This document shows, one piece after another, positions 16,199 through 25,443 of a DNA stretch of 64,000 nt (positions are counted from its first letter, which is position 1; each line of letters begins with the position of its first letter). The DNA is from Martelella mediterranea (GTDB lineage: Bacteria; Pseudomonadota; Alphaproteobacteria; Rhizobiales; Rhizobiaceae). The stretch spans positions 44,605 through 108,604 of the forward strand of contig NZ_JAINWJ010000012.1 of assembly GCF_021021415.1 (NCBI RefSeq), given 5' to 3'. Both the position numbers and the translations under genes were made by a program. The notes beneath the pieces were generated by a model. That model was not told the DNA's origin. It saw only the letters and a program-made list of their open reading frames with translations, and did not search any database.

Positions 16199-16399
16199 AT
16201 GCCCAAGATGAAGACGAAATCGTCGGTCAAGAAGCGGTTCAAGGTTACCGCGACCGGCAAGGTGAAGTCGGCAGCCGCCGGCAAGCGCCATGGAATGATC
16301 AAGCGTTCCAACAAGTTTATCCGTGATGCGCGCGGCACGATGGTTCTGTCCGATCCGGACGCGAAAATCGTCAAGCAGTTCATGCCTTACAGCAAGTAA
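16199..16399 (+). CDS. rpmI: 50S ribosomal protein L35
   Basis: A 66-residue basic protein starting [23 protein letters not shown], the canonical L35 N-terminus, with GKRHGM and a C-terminal tail at the usual length. ACGGAG precedes the ATG. It lies about 210 bp after infC and 44 bp before rplT, the conserved infC-rpmI-rplT order. In many bacteria L20 represses rpmI translation through an mRNA structure; I cannot confirm one here. Confidence 0.97.
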   Translation: MPKMKTKSSVKKRFKVTATGKVKSAAAGKRHGMIKRSNKFIRDARGTMVLSDPDAKIVKQFMPYSK

Positions 16400-16443
16400 C
16401 GCCCGTAAACACTGCACACAGATAGATTTAAGGAGATCATGAT

Positions 16444-16848
16444 ATGGCTCGCGTAAAACGTGGCGTTACCGCACACGCCAAGCACAAGAAGGTCATCAAG
16501 AAAGCCAAGGGCTTTTATGGCCGTCGCAAGAACACCATCCGCACGGCCAAGGCCGCTGTCGACAAGTCCATGCAGTACGCCTATCGCGACCGCAAGGTGA
16601 ACAAGCGCAATTTCCGCGCTCTGTGGGTCCAGCGCATCAACGCCGCCGTGCGTGAACACGGCCTGACCTATGGCCGCTTCATCGACGGTCTGAACAAGGC
16701 CGGCATCGAAGTCGACCGCAAGGTTCTGTCCGACATGGCGATCCATGAGCCGGAAGCATTTGCAGCGCTTGTTGCCGCTGCGAAGAAGGGCCTGGAGTAC
16801 CTCAAGAAGGAAGGTACCGCCAACGAGTTTGAAAGCGCTGTAGCTTAA
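16444..16848 (+). CDS. rplT: 50S ribosomal protein L20
   Basis: A 134-residue protein with the complete L20 signature: [40 protein letters not shown], the [14 protein letters not shown] core and [17 protein letters not shown]. The N-terminal extension binds 23S rRNA early in 50S assembly. AAGGAGA precedes the start. It is the last gene before a strong terminator, so pheS probably has its own promoter or depends on partial read-through. Confidence 0.98.
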   Translation: MARVKRGVTAHAKHKKVIKKAKGFYGRRKNTIRTAKAAVDKSMQYAYRDRKVNKRNFRALWVQRINAAVREHGLTYGRFIDGLNKAGIEVDRKVLSDMAIHEPEAFAALVAAAKKGLEYLKKEGTANEFESAVA

Positions 16849-16880
16849 GCCAGCGCTTCCCGACCTATACGACATTTGGG

Positions 16881-16913
16881 AAACCCGCGCTGGCAGGACC
16901 AGTGCGGGTTTTT
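16881..16913 (+). terminator. Intrinsic terminator between rplT and pheS
   Basis: AACCCGC and CTGG pair with CCAG and GCGGGTT around a short loop, followed directly by a T-run. It closes the infC-rpmI-rplT unit. A second small hairpin, GGACCG-TTAT-CGGTCC, lies at 16937-16952 in the pheS leader. Confidence 0.85.
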
Positions 16914-16976
16914 CGCATTCAGACGATCACAATTACGGACCGTTATCGGTCCAGGCGGCAGCAGGAAGACGAGAAC

Positions 16977-18059
16977 ATGTCCGATCTTGATGATCTGAAG
17001 ACAAAGCTGATGGACGAGATCGCGGCGGCCTCCGACGAGGCGGCGATCGAGACGGTGCGCGTCAACGCCATCGGCAAGAAGGGCTCGGTGTCGGAGCTTC
17101 TGAAGACGCTCGGCAAGATGGACCCGGAGGAGCGCAAGACCCGGGGTGCTGCCATCAACGCGTTGAAGACCGAGGTTTCTGACGCGATTGCTGCCCGCAA
17201 GGCCGAACTGAAGGATGCCGCGATCGCTGCCCGGCTTGCCGCCGAGACGGTGGACGTGACCCTGCCGGTGCGCCCCTCGCCCTCGCTTTCCGGCCGCATT
17301 CACCCCGTAAGCCAGGTGATCGACGAAATCACCGCCATTTTTGGCGACATGGGCTTTTCGATTGCCGAGGGGCCGGAGATCGAGACCGACTACTACAATT
17401 TCACCGCGCTGAATTTCCCGGAAGGCCATCCGGCCCGCGAGATGCACGACACGTTCTTCTTCAATCCGGACGAAAACGGCGAGCGCAAGGTGCTTCGAAC
17501 CCACACCTCGCCGGTGCAGATCCGCTCGATGGAGAGCCAGGAGCCGCCGATCCGCATCGTCGCGCCCGGCAAGACCTACCGTCAGGACAGCGACGCTACC
17601 CACTCGCCGATGTTCCATCAGCTTGAAGGTCTCGTCATCGACAAGACCACCCATGTCGGCCATCTGCGCTGGACGCTGGAGGAATTCTGCAAGGCGTTCT
17701 TCGAGGTCGACAGCGTGACGATGCGCTTCCGCCCGTCCTTCTTCCCGTTCACCGAACCGTCCTTCGAGGTCGACATCCAGTGCGACCGCTCCGGCGACCA
17801 GGTGAAGTTCGGAACCGGCACCGACTGGATGGAAATTCTCGGCTGCGGCATGGTGCACCCGAACGTGCTGCGTCATTGCGGCCTCGACCCGGATGTCTAT
17901 CAGGGCTTTGCCTGGGGCATGGGTCTCGACCGCATCGCCATGCTGAAATACGGCATGCCCGATCTCCGCGACTTCTTCGCCGCAGACGAGCGCTGGACCG
18001 CGCATTACGGCTTCCGCCCGCTGGATATCCCGACGCTGTTCGGTGGGTTGTCGTCATGA
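16977..18059 (+). CDS. pheS: Phenylalanine--tRNA ligase alpha subunit
   Basis: A 360-residue class II synthetase subunit that, with PheT, forms the alpha2beta2 enzyme charging tRNA-Phe. The N-terminal coiled-coil (about 1-90) is followed by motif 1 ([19 protein letters not shown]), motif 2 ([32 protein letters not shown]) and motif 3 ([17 protein letters not shown]). The start [12 protein letters not shown] has AGGAAG upstream. Its stop overlaps the start of the ASCH gene (ATGA). Unusually, pheT does not follow directly; five small genes intervene. Confidence 0.97.
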   Translation: MSDLDDLKTKLMDEIAAASDEAAIETVRVNAIGKKGSVSELLKTLGKMDPEERKTRGAAINALKTEVSDAIAARKAELKDAAIAARLAAETVDVTLPVRPSPSLSGRIHPVSQVIDEITAIFGDMGFSIAEGPEIETDYYNFTALNFPEGHPAREMHDTFFFNPDENGERKVLRTHTSPVQIRSMESQEPPIRIVAPGKTYRQDSDATHSPMFHQLEGLVIDKTTHVGHLRWTLEEFCKAFFEVDSVTMRFRPSFFPFTEPSFEVDIQCDRSGDQVKFGTGTDWMEILGCGMVHPNVLRHCGLDPDVYQGFAWGMGLDRIAMLKYGMPDLRDFFAADERWTAHYGFRPLDIPTLFGGLSS

Positions 18060-18487
18060 CGGAACTTCCGGAACGCTACAGGGATGCCGTCCAGTTCGCG
18101 TTCGGCGATACGCCGGCGCTGAAGGACGAGCTTCTGGCGCTGGTGCTTGCCGGCAAGAAGAAGGCGACCTGCACCGCGCTCAGGGATGTGAAGGACGCGC
18201 AGGAGCCGATGCCCGAGGTCGGCCGCCGCGACGTGGTGCTCGACGGCGCCGACAAGCCCGCTGCCGTCATCGAGACGACCGAGGTGACGGTGCGCCGGTT
18301 TGACGAGGTCGACGAGGATTTCGCACGGGACGAGGGCGAGGGCGACCTGTCGCTCGAATACTGGCGCGAAGGCCATGAGGCCTATTTCGCCCGCAATGGC
18401 GGCTTCGAGCCGGACATGGAGCTGATCTGCGAGCGGTTCCGGCTGGTGGAGACGCTGGGTGAATACAAGCGCGGGGCGGAGTCGTGA
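18056..18487 (+). CDS. ASCH domain protein
   Basis: A 143-residue protein with an ASCH fold (PUA-like beta barrel): an acidic opening ([29 protein letters not shown]) and [41 protein letters not shown]. The closing pattern is [30 protein letters not shown], typical of YqfB-like ASCH proteins. Members bind RNA or hydrolyse modified nucleosides (E. coli YqfB is an N4-acetylcytidine amidohydrolase). The 4-bp overlap with pheS implies translational coupling, so it may be expressed with the tRNA synthetase. A tRNA- or nucleoside-linked role is attractive but unproven. Confidence 0.88.
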   Translation: MTELPERYRDAVQFAFGDTPALKDELLALVLAGKKKATCTALRDVKDAQEPMPEVGRRDVVLDGADKPAAVIETTEVTVRRFDEVDEDFARDEGEGDLSLEYWREGHEAYFARNGGFEPDMELICERFRLVETLGEYKRGAES

Positions 18488-18494
18488 GGAAGGG

Positions 18495-18731
18495 ATGCCG
18501 ACGCTCCTGATCTGGCATGGCTACAAGTTTCGGTTTTATGCTCTCGATCAGGGCGAGCCGGCGTATGTTCATGTCGTGAAGGATGGCAAGTCGCTTAAGG
18601 TCTGGCTGGAGACAATGGCCGTTGCCCGTAACATTGGGTACAATGAACGCGAGATCGAAAGGCTACGGGCGGTCATCGCCGAACACCAAAACGAGTGGAT
18701 CGGAGTGTGGAATGACTTCTTTGGAATTTGA
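18495..18731 (+). CDS. DUF4160 protein, copy 1
   Basis: A 78-residue protein with the DUF4160 pattern MPT-L..-G-.F.FY..D..EP and a C-terminal EWIGVWNDFFG. The usual PPHIH/PHIH motif is changed here to PAYVHV, so the first conserved His is a Tyr. GAGGAAGGG precedes the start. Its 3' end overlaps the next gene by 20 bp. DUF4160 genes are very often followed by DUF2442 genes in toxin-antitoxin-like pairs; activity is not established to my knowledge. Confidence 0.82.
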   Translation: MPTLLIWHGYKFRFYALDQGEPAYVHVVKDGKSLKVWLETMAVARNIGYNEREIERLRAVIAEHQNEWIGVWNDFFGI

Positions 18732-18987
18732 GACCGAGGCAATGCGTCCCGTGAAGGCATGGTGCACGAATGGTGAGGTTCATGTGACCCTCGCCGACGG
18801 CCGCACCATATCCGCCCCTCTCTGGTGGTATCCGTTTCTGAACGGGCTTGACGCGGATGGACTGAACGATATCGAGCTCATGTATGAGGGTATCTGGTGG
18901 ACGCGGGTCGATGAGGGGATTTCGGTGAAGAGTATGTTTCTTGGGCAGAAAATGCCGGGAGCCAAGGAACCGGAAGGGGTGGCGTAG
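18712..18987 (+). CDS. DUF2442 protein, copy 1
   Basis: A 91-residue protein with the DUF2442 core: EVHVTLADGRTISAPLWWYPFLNGL, then DIELMYEGIWWTRVDEGISVKSMFLG. Family members are small and thought to be DNA- or partner-binding components encoded with DUF4160 or other toxin-like proteins. The start MTSLEF lies inside the DUF4160 gene, which indicates coupled translation. It is paralogous to the copy 500 bp downstream (shared MTS start, VHV-LAD, PLWWYP, VDE--SV, VA end). Confidence 0.82.
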   Translation: MTSLEFETEAMRPVKAWCTNGEVHVTLADGRTISAPLWWYPFLNGLDADGLNDIELMYEGIWWTRVDEGISVKSMFLGQKMPGAKEPEGVA

Positions 18988-18994
18988 GAATGCG

Positions 18995-19237
18995 ATGCCC
19001 ACGGTTCTTCGAAAATACGGAATTCGTTTCCACTTCTACGGTTCGGACATGGGCGAGCTGCCCCACATTCATGCGTCCGGTCAGGGAGGCAAGGCCAAGG
19101 TCTGGCTCCATTCCGGCGAGATGGCGGAATGCAAAGGCTTCAATACCGTCGATGTGAAGCGTATTCTGTCCGTGGTTGAAGAACACAAGGTCGAGTTTTT
19201 GGAGGCATGGGATGACTTCTTCGGATCCATATCCTGA
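18995..19237 (+). CDS. DUF4160 protein, copy 2
   Basis: An 80-residue DUF4160 protein (MPTVLRKYGIRFHFYGSDMGELPHIHASGQGG..KVWL, ending EFLEAWDDFFGS). Unlike copy 1 it keeps the conserved PHIH motif, so it looks like the more canonical member. It begins 8 bp after copy 1 of the DUF2442 gene and overlaps the second DUF2442 gene by 26 bp. The two pairs span the same length (493 bp each), consistent with an old tandem duplication that has since diverged. Confidence 0.83.
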   Translation: MPTVLRKYGIRFHFYGSDMGELPHIHASGQGGKAKVWLHSGEMAECKGFNTVDVKRILSVVEEHKVEFLEAWDDFFGSIS

Positions 19238-19487
19238 ACATGAGCGACCGGTCGCAGCATGGTGCGATCCGGCCCACGTTCATGTGCGCCTTGCTGATGA
19301 TCGCGAAGTGGTGACGCCGCTCTGGTGGTATCCCCGCCTTCTGGCCGCAAGCCCGGCCGAGCGGAACAATGTCGAGCTGATGCTGGATGGCGTTCACTGG
19401 CCGGATGTGGATGAAGACCTGTCCGTTCGCGGGATGCTGAGTGGGTGGAAGTATCCGAACGCGGTTGAGCCGAGGGAAGTGGCCTGA
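19212..19487 (+). CDS. DUF2442 protein, copy 2
   Basis: A 91-residue DUF2442 protein: HVHVRLADDREVVTPLWWYPRLLAASPAERNNVELMLDGVHWPDVDEDLSVRGMLSG. It is the same length as copy 1 and clearly paralogous. The start MTSSDP lies within the upstream DUF4160 gene. It is the last of the five small genes between pheS and pheT and is followed by a palindromic repeat element before pheT. It is probably the partner of DUF4160 copy 2. Confidence 0.83.
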   Translation: MTSSDPYPEHERPVAAWCDPAHVHVRLADDREVVTPLWWYPRLLAASPAERNNVELMLDGVHWPDVDEDLSVRGMLSGWKYPNAVEPREVA

Positions 19488-19500
19488 TGAAATACCACTT

Positions 19501-19608
19501 GCGTCATGCTCGGGCTTGACCCGAGCATCCAATCACCTCCGAGGCGAGCGGAGGTTGCGGGTCTGGCGCAAACGCCTGGATCCTCGGGTCAAGCCCGAGG
19601 ATGACGCC
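19501..19608. repeat. REP/RIME-like palindromic intergenic element, copy 1
   Basis: Two 9-bp-stem palindromes, ATGCTCGGG-CTTGA-CCCGAGCAT (19506-19528) and ATCCTCGGG-TCAAG-CCCGAGGAT (19580-19602), flank a smaller hairpin ACCTCCG/CGGAGGT (19535-19555). The two outer modules are near reverse complements of each other. A second copy lies at 29429-29507. Such elements are dispersed in rhizobial genomes between genes. Confidence 0.85.
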
Positions 19609-19716
19609 CAGAGTGGGGTGAGGTCAGGGAATGAACCGGCCGAGCAACCGTCCGGTAGCGATGTTGTGAGCATATGAGCCTGGGGATGGTCCGGGCGGAA
19701 TAACAGGAAGACGACA

Positions 19717-22158
19717 ATGAAATTCACACTGTCCTGGTTGAAGGACCATCTGGAGACCGAGGCCTCGCTTGCGGAGATCTGCGAGCGGCTGACGACGATC
19801 GGGCTTGAGGTTGAAGACGTCGACGACAAGGCGGCCTACCGGCCGTTCACCATCGCCAAGGTCATCGAGGCGAAGCAGCATCCCGATGCCGACCGGCTGC
19901 GGGTGCTGACGGTTGACGGCGGGCCGGCGGTCAATGGCGGCAAGCCGCTTCAGATCGTCTGCGGCGCGCCGAATGCGCGTACCGGGCTTGTGGGTGCGCT
20001 GGCGCTTCCGGGGACCTATGTGCCGGGCATCGATGTCACGCTGTCAGTCGGCAAGATCCGCGGCGTCGAAAGCCACGGCATGATGTGCTCGGAAAAAGAG
20101 CTCGACATGTCGGACAATCACGATGGCATTATCGACCTGCCGGAGGATGCGCCGGTGGGCGCAAGTTTCGCAGAATATGCCGGGCTCGACGATCCGGTCA
20201 TCGAGATCAATCTGACGCCGAACCGCCCGGATTGCACCAGCATTTTCGGCATCGCTCGCGATCTGGCCGCTTCCGGCCTCGGCACGCTGAAGACGCGGCC
20301 CGCGCCGTCGTTCAAAACCGAGGGTGAAACCCCGGTCGGCCTCAAACTCGATTTCACGGCGGAAGACAGGCATCTCTGCCCCGGCTTCGCGCTGCGTCTG
20401 GTGCGCGGCGTCAGGAACGGGCCGAGCCCGAAATGGATGCAGCAGCGCCTGATCGCGATCGGTCTTCGCCCCATCAACGCGCTGGTCGACATCACCAACT
20501 ACATGACCTTCGATCAGGGCCGGCCGATGCATGTCTTCGACGCCGCCAAGGTCAAGGGCGGGCTCGTGGTGCGCCGTGCGAAGGCGGGGGAGACGCTGCT
20601 GGCGCTTGATGAGCGTGACTATGAATTGAATCATGACAATGTCGTGATCGCCGATGACAATGGCGTCGAATCGATCGGCGGCGTCATGGGCGGCGAGCAT
20701 TCCGGCTGCGACGAGAACACCACCGACGTGCTGATCGAATCGGCGCTGTGGGATCCGATGAACATCGCCCGCACGGGCCGCGACCTCGGCATCATCACCG
20801 ATGCCCGCTATCGCTTCGAGCGCGGCGTCGATCCGGAATATATGGTGCCGGGGCTGGAGCGCACCACCGAACTGGTGCTGGAGCTGTGCGGCGGCACGGC
20901 TGCGGAAAAGAAGGTCGAGGGCTATGAAGGCTACACCGCGAAGGTGATCGACTATCCGTTCTCCGAGGTGAAGCGCCTGAGCGGGCTCGATGTCTCGCCG
21001 CGCGAGAGCAGCGATATCCTGACCCGCCTTGGTTTCACCGTCGATGGCGCGGGCGAGCGCGTGTTCGTCACGGTGCCGTCATGGCGGCCGGATATCGAGG
21101 GCAAGGCCGATCTGGTGGAAGAGGTCATGCGCATCCATGGCGTCGACAACATCAGACCGGAGCCGTTGCCGTCCGCTGGCGCTGTCAACGAAAAGATCCT
21201 GACCCCGCTGCAGATCCGCTCGCGCGCCGCGCGCCGCGAGCTGGCCGCGCGCGGCATGCTGGAGGCGGTCACCTGGTCGTTCATTCCGGAAGATCAGGCG
21301 AGGCTTTTCGGCGGCGGCGCGCCTTCGCTGAAGCTCTCGAACCCGATTGCCGCCGACATGTCCGACATGCGGCCCTCACTGTTGCCGGGCCTGCTTTCCG
21401 CCGCCCGCCGCAATGCCGCGATTGGCCATGGCGATGTCGCCCTGTTCGAGGTCGCCGCCACCTATGAGAACGACGCGCCGGAAGGCCAGCGCCGGGTCGC
21501 GGGCGGCATCCGCCGCGGCACGGCCACGCTTTCGGGCTCCGGCCGGATGTGGTCGAATGCCGAAACGGGCGCCGGTCGCGCGGTCGGCGTGTTCGACGCC
21601 AAGGCCGATGCGCTGGCCGTGATCGAGGCCTGCGGCGTGCCGATGGGCAATGTCCAGATCGTTGCCGGCGGGCCGGACTGGTACCATCCCGGCCGTTCCG
21701 GCACCATCAAGATGGGACCGAAGATCGTGCTCGGCCATTTTGGCGAATTTCATCCGAAGGCACTGGAAGCGCTGGACGTCTCGGGCAAGCTGGCCGGCTT
21801 CGAGATATTCATCGACGCTATGCCGGAGCCGAAGAAGAAGGCGACCCGCACCAAGCCGGCGCTGACGCTGTCGCCGTTCCAGACGGTCACCCGCGACTTC
21901 GCCTTCGTGGTCGACCGCACGGTGGAGGCCGGCGCGATCGAGCGCGCGGCGGCCGGCGCCGACCGCAAGCTGATCACCGGCGTCACCGTCTTCGATATTT
22001 TCGAGGGCGCATCGCTGGGCGAGGGCAAGAAGTCTGTCGCCATCGAAGTCGCGATCCAGCCGGCCGAGCGCACGTTGACGGATGAGGATTTCGAGGCGCT
22101 GACGAAAAAGATCGTCGCCAATGTCGGAAAATCGACGGGCGGCGTGATCCGGGCGTAA
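19717..22158 (+). CDS. pheT: Phenylalanine--tRNA ligase beta subunit
   Basis: An 813-residue subunit with a complete domain order: N-terminal [14 protein letters not shown], an EMAP/tRNA-binding domain (about 40-150), the B3/B4 editing domain (about 210-390, with [15 protein letters not shown] and GQPMH-like [11 protein letters not shown]), the B5 domain (about 400-475), the core-like region and a C-terminal anticodon-binding FDX-ACB domain (about 720-812, [15 protein letters not shown]). It removes mischarged Tyr and positions tRNA-Phe. It is separated from pheS by about 1.66 kb, with a repeat element just upstream, so a separate promoter may be needed. Confidence 0.97.
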   Translation: MKFTLSWLKDHLETEASLAEICERLTTIGLEVEDVDDKAAYRPFTIAKVIEAKQHPDADRLRVLTVDGGPAVNGGKPLQIVCGAPNARTGLVGALALPGTYVPGIDVTLSVGKIRGVESHGMMCSEKELDMSDNHDGIIDLPEDAPVGASFAEYAGLDDPVIEINLTPNRPDCTSIFGIARDLAASGLGTLKTRPAPSFKTEGETPVGLKLDFTAEDRHLCPGFALRLVRGVRNGPSPKWMQQRLIAIGLRPINALVDITNYMTFDQGRPMHVFDAAKVKGGLVVRRAKAGETLLALDERDYELNHDNVVIADDNGVESIGGVMGGEHSGCDENTTDVLIESALWDPMNIARTGRDLGIITDARYRFERGVDPEYMVPGLERTTELVLELCGGTAAEKKVEGYEGYTAKVIDYPFSEVKRLSGLDVSPRESSDILTRLGFTVDGAGERVFVTVPSWRPDIEGKADLVEEVMRIHGVDNIRPEPLPSAGAVNEKILTPLQIRSRAARRELAARGMLEAVTWSFIPEDQARLFGGGAPSLKLSNPIAADMSDMRPSLLPGLLSAARRNAAIGHGDVALFEVAATYENDAPEGQRRVAGGIRRGTATLSGSGRMWSNAETGAGRAVGVFDAKADALAVIEACGVPMGNVQIVAGGPDWYHPGRSGTIKMGPKIVLGHFGEFHPKALEALDVSGKLAGFEIFIDAMPEPKKKATRTKPALTLSPFQTVTRDFAFVVDRTVEAGAIERAAAGADRKLITGVTVFDIFEGASLGEGKKSVAIEVAIQPAERTLTDEDFEALTKKIVANVGKSTGGVIRA

Positions 22159-22272
22159 GAGGCTGAAATCAGCCCCGTGCGGGAGGCAGGTGCGCGCATC
22201 TGTCTTCCGTCAGCACCTTGCCGCATCGCCCCCTCGCCCCTATAACCTTGGGAAACAATCCTGGAGAGACCG

Positions 22273-23025
22273 ATGACCGAGGCTGCCGGCAAGACGACGA
22301 TCGATGACGCACAGGTCGAGTGGTTCTCGAAGATGGCGGCGGAGTGGTGGAACCCGCACGGCAAGTTCAAGCCGCTGCACAAGTTCAATCCGGTGCGCAT
22401 CAGCTATATCCGCGAAAAGGCCTGCGGTCATTTCGGCCGCGACGAGAAGCTGGCCCGCCCGCTGGAGGGGCTGCGCGTGCTCGATGTCGGCTGCGGCGGC
22501 GGGCTGCTGTCGGAGCCGATGGCGCGCATGGGCGCAAGCGTCGTGGGCATTGACCCCGCGGAAAAGAATATCGGCATCGCCAGGACCCATGCCGCCGAAA
22601 GCGGCGCGCCGGTGGATTACCGCGCCGTCACGGCGGAAAAGCTTGCCGAGGAGGGCGAGAGCTTCGATATCGTGCTCAACATGGAAGTGGTCGAGCATGT
22701 CGCCGATGTCGATTTCTTCCTCACGACCTGCGCGTCGCTGGTGAAGCCGGGCGGCATGATGTTCGTCGCCACCATCAACCGCACGCTGAAGGCAGGCGCG
22801 CTGGCGATTTTCGCCGCCGAGCGGGTGCTGCGCTGGCTGCCGCCCGGCACCCACCAGTATGAGAAGCTGGTCCGCCCGGAGGAGATCGAGACGCCGCTGA
22901 AGGCGTCCGGCATGACGCCCGTGGAGCGGCAGGGCGTGTTCTACAGCCCGCTGACCGATAGCTGGAACCGCTCGAAGGATACCGACGTCAACTACATGGT
23001 GCTGGCGGTAAAGCCGGAGGCCTGA
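22273..23025 (+). CDS. ubiG: Ubiquinone biosynthesis O-methyltransferase UbiG
   Basis: A 250-residue SAM-dependent methyltransferase carrying out both O-methylations in ubiquinone synthesis. It shows [23 protein letters not shown] (the UbiG-specific N-terminal region), SAM motif [30 protein letters not shown], and [15 protein letters not shown]. The end [20 protein letters not shown] is typical of alphaproteobacterial UbiG. GGAGAG precedes the ATG. It lies downstream of pheT with a 114-bp gap and may be monocistronic. Confidence 0.95.
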   Translation: MTEAAGKTTIDDAQVEWFSKMAAEWWNPHGKFKPLHKFNPVRISYIREKACGHFGRDEKLARPLEGLRVLDVGCGGGLLSEPMARMGASVVGIDPAEKNIGIARTHAAESGAPVDYRAVTAEKLAEEGESFDIVLNMEVVEHVADVDFFLTTCASLVKPGGMMFVATINRTLKAGALAIFAAERVLRWLPPGTHQYEKLVRPEEIETPLKASGMTPVERQGVFYSPLTDSWNRSKDTDVNYMVLAVKPEA

Positions 23026-23050
23026 CCGGGCCAGACGGGTTTGCGCCGCG

Positions 23051-23584
23051 TCAGTTGAAAACTTCGTTCGGATAGACGCCCCAGATATCCTTCTGGTGCA
23101 TATAGCCCTTGACGCCCTTGACCGAGAGCTCGCACCAGGTACCGTCGCATTCTTCAAGATTCACGATCACGCCGGGTTCCACGCTCGCGACATCGCGCGC
23201 CGAATCATCCTTGCCGGCCTTCAGCGCCAGAAAGTTCTTGTCGTCCGCATTGCCGTCGCGCAGCCAGGGCGCGATCATGGCGTTGCGCTGGGAGGAGAGC
23301 ACGGAGACATGCATCCAGCCCTCGGTGCCGTCGGCATCGCGCACCTGCCGCCAGACGCTGTATTCCTCGGTGATTTCGACGGGAAGGCCGGGACGCTTGT
23401 AGATCCATTTGGTGGCGTAGTTGAAGCCGGGACCGACGCGCATGCGGGCGCGATCCGGCTTGATCATGGCAAAACGCGGCAGCGGCCCGCCCGAAGCGCC
23501 CTTGCGCTCGGTCTGCGCCATCGCCGGCTCCAGCATGGCGAAGACAAGCAATGTGCAGATCAGCAATCTTGCCAGACGACGCAT
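23051..23584 (-). CDS. Secreted bacterial SH3-domain protein
   Basis: A 177-residue protein with a signal peptide (ARLLICTLLVFAMLEPAMAQ). It contains two SH3b-like repeats: one at about 45-100 (MIKPDRARMRVGPGFNYATKWIYKRPGLPVEI..WRQVRDADGTEGWMH) and a second at about 115-170 (ARDVASVEPGVIVNLEECDGTWCELSVKGVKGYMHQKDIWGVYP). Bacterial SH3 domains usually bind cell-wall peptides. It matches a conserved rhizobial periplasmic family without assigned function. It is divergent from the 2-hydroxyacid dehydrogenase, with a CtrA-like site in between. Confidence 0.85.
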   Translation of the reverse strand: MRRLARLLICTLLVFAMLEPAMAQTERKGASGGPLPRFAMIKPDRARMRVGPGFNYATKWIYKRPGLPVEITEEYSVWRQVRDADGTEGWMHVSVLSSQRNAMIAPWLRDGNADDKNFLALKAGKDDSARDVASVEPGVIVNLEECDGTWCELSVKGVKGYMHQKDIWGVYPNEVFN

Positions 23585-23756
23585 ATGACCTCTTCGAATG
23601 CCGTTTTCCCGGCCTTGGTTGTTTGTTTGCGCGGGTTTGCGGCCACACGCCTGCCCTTTCAGCGAGGGATTTACGTGTCCGAAGCGGTTTTCATCACGGG
23701 AAGAACCGCTTCAGGTGGAAAAGCGCCCTCATTATGTGCATTATCGCCCGACATGA

Positions 23757-23771
23757 TTAATGAGCTGTTAA
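23757..23771. promoter_or_regulatory. CtrA-like box 3, TTAA-N7-TTAA
   Basis: TTAATGAGCTGTTAA is an exact match to TTAA-N7-TTAA, between the divergent SH3-protein and dehydrogenase genes. It ends 3 bp before the dehydrogenase ATG, so it is more likely to regulate the divergent SH3 gene or to block dehydrogenase translation or transcription. Binding is inferred. Confidence 0.45.
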
Positions 23772-23774
23772 CCG

Positions 23775-24782
23775 ATGAATAACCCCAGAAAGCCCGTCGT
23801 CGTCGTCACCCGCAAGCTGCCCGCTTCGGTGGAGGCGCGGATGGGGGAGCTGTTCAGCGTCGAGCTGAACCATGACGACCGGCCCTTTTCGCGCGAAAGG
23901 CTCGCCGAGGCCATGGCCCGCGCCGACGTGCTGGTGCCGACGCTGACCGACACGATCGACGCCCAGCTGATCGAAAAGGCCGGTCCGAGCCTGAAGCTGA
24001 TCGCGAGCTTTTCCAACGGCATCGACAATGTCGATGTCGATGCCGCCGCCCGCAAGGGCATCACCGTCACCAATACGCCGAATGTGCTGACCGAGGACAC
24101 CGCCGACATGACCATGGCGCTGGTGCTGGCGGTGCCGCGCAGGCTGGCAGAGGGGGCGCGGCTGCTCGCCGGAAACGCGCCGGACAGCTGGCAGGGCTGG
24201 AGCCCGACATGGATGCTCGGACGGCGCATCTGGGGCAAGCGGCTCGGCATTGTCGGCATGGGACGCATCGGCACGGCGGTTGCGCGCCGGGCCAAGGCCT
24301 TCGGGCTTTCGGTGAACTACCACAACCGCAACCGCGTCAATCCGCAGACGGAGGCGGAGCTGGAGGCGACCTATTGGGACAGCCTCGACCAGATGCTTGC
24401 AAGGGTCGATATCGTGTCGGTCAACTGCCCGTCGACGCCGGCGACCTATCACCTAATCTCGGCCCGCCGGCTGGCGCTGCTGAGGCCCGAGGCCTACATC
24501 GTCAACACCGCGCGCGGCGACGTCATCGACGAGGCGGCGATGATCCGCTGCCTGGAAGAGGACCGCATAGCCGGCGCCGGGCTCGATGTGTTCGAGAACG
24601 AGCCGGCGATCAATCCGCGGCTTCTTGAGCTGGCCAAGGCCGGTAAGGCCGTGCTGCTGCCGCATATGGGCTCGGCCACGCTCGAAAGCCGGATCGACAT
24701 GGGCGACAAGGTGATCATCAATATTCGCACCTTCTTCGACGGCCATCGTCCGCCCAACCGGGTGCTGCCGGGGCGTATCTGA
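23775..24782 (+). CDS. D-2-hydroxyacid dehydrogenase (glyoxylate/hydroxypyruvate reductase type)
   Basis: A 335-residue NAD(P)-dependent dehydrogenase. The Rossmann motif GIVGMGRIGTAVARRAKAFG lies near residues 158-177, and the catalytic set is Arg in VNTARGDVIDE, Glu in LDVFENEP and His in LLPHMGSAT. The sequence resembles rhizobial glyoxylate/D-glycerate dehydrogenases (GyaR/GhrB type) that reduce glyoxylate or hydroxypyruvate. The ATG lacks a strong ribosome-binding site. The exact substrate cannot be read from sequence. Confidence 0.9.
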   Translation: MNNPRKPVVVVTRKLPASVEARMGELFSVELNHDDRPFSRERLAEAMARADVLVPTLTDTIDAQLIEKAGPSLKLIASFSNGIDNVDVDAAARKGITVTNTPNVLTEDTADMTMALVLAVPRRLAEGARLLAGNAPDSWQGWSPTWMLGRRIWGKRLGIVGMGRIGTAVARRAKAFGLSVNYHNRNRVNPQTEAELEATYWDSLDQMLARVDIVSVNCPSTPATYHLISARRLALLRPEAYIVNTARGDVIDEAAMIRCLEEDRIAGAGLDVFENEPAINPRLLELAKAGKAVLLPHMGSATLESRIDMGDKVIINIRTFFDGHRPPNRVLPGRI

Positions 24783-24788
24783 GCCACT

Positions 24789-25367
24789 TCAGCCCATGAC
24801 CCTCAGCGGCGTACCCGCCCTCAGATGAGGCAGCAACACGCGCATTGCCGCCGGGGCGATCGCCACGCATCCGGCGGTCGGCGAGAAATCCGGGCGGGCG
24901 AGGTGGAAGAACACCGCAGAGCCGCGATTGCGGGCACGCGAGCGCATGTTCCAGTCCATCACGATCACGAGGTCGTAAATGCCGTCGTCGCGCTGCAGGC
25001 GTTCATGGCGCGCGGCGAAAGGCAGGCGGACGGGGCGGTTGTAATTCGGCGAAGCGGGCGCGTCGCACCAGCCGTCTTCGGCTTTCGTTGCCCTGATGCG
25101 AAGACCTGAATGCGGCCAGCGCTGCCGATGCCGGGCGTCGCGATAGCCGTAGAGCAGCGCCATCGCGGCAATCGGAGTCTTGCCGTCGCCCTCGCGCTTC
25201 ACGGCCGTCATCCCGTTCCGGCCGATCGCCGCGCGGAAGCGGAGCGGCCCGAAGGCAAGGATCGCGTTGTGGGCGGCCCCCGGCGCGCGGCGCACCGTGA
25301 TCGTACCCCGTTTCTTCGCGGAACGGCTGGTTTTCTTCACTTTTTTTTGCTTTGTGCGTGAAATCAT
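24789..25367 (-). CDS. L,D-transpeptidase (YkuD) domain protein without signal peptide
   Basis: A 192-residue protein: a Lys/Arg-rich N-terminus (ISRTKQKKVKKTSRSAKKRG), then a YkuD-like domain with VMDWNMRSRARNRGSAVFFHLARPDFSPTAGCVAI. This has the His and the catalytic Cys of the HX(n)S/T-x-GC motif. Relatives are annotated as L,D-transpeptidase family or YbiS/ErfK proteins; this short subfamily carries no evident secretion signal or LysM domain. It may act on peptidoglycan if the basic N-terminus hides an export signal or if a different start is used. The start ATG has no good ribosome-binding site. Confidence 0.82.
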   Translation of the reverse strand: MISRTKQKKVKKTSRSAKKRGTITVRRAPGAAHNAILAFGPLRFRAAIGRNGMTAVKREGDGKTPIAAMALLYGYRDARHRQRWPHSGLRIRATKAEDGWCDAPASPNYNRPVRLPFAARHERLQRDDGIYDLVIVMDWNMRSRARNRGSAVFFHLARPDFSPTAGCVAIAPAAMRVLLPHLRAGTPLRVMG

Positions 25368-25443
25368 ATAGTTTCATAGCAATACGCCCGGCCATGGCGT
25401 ATCGCAATGGTCTTCGGGGATGCGAGACAGAGGGCAGGTGCGG

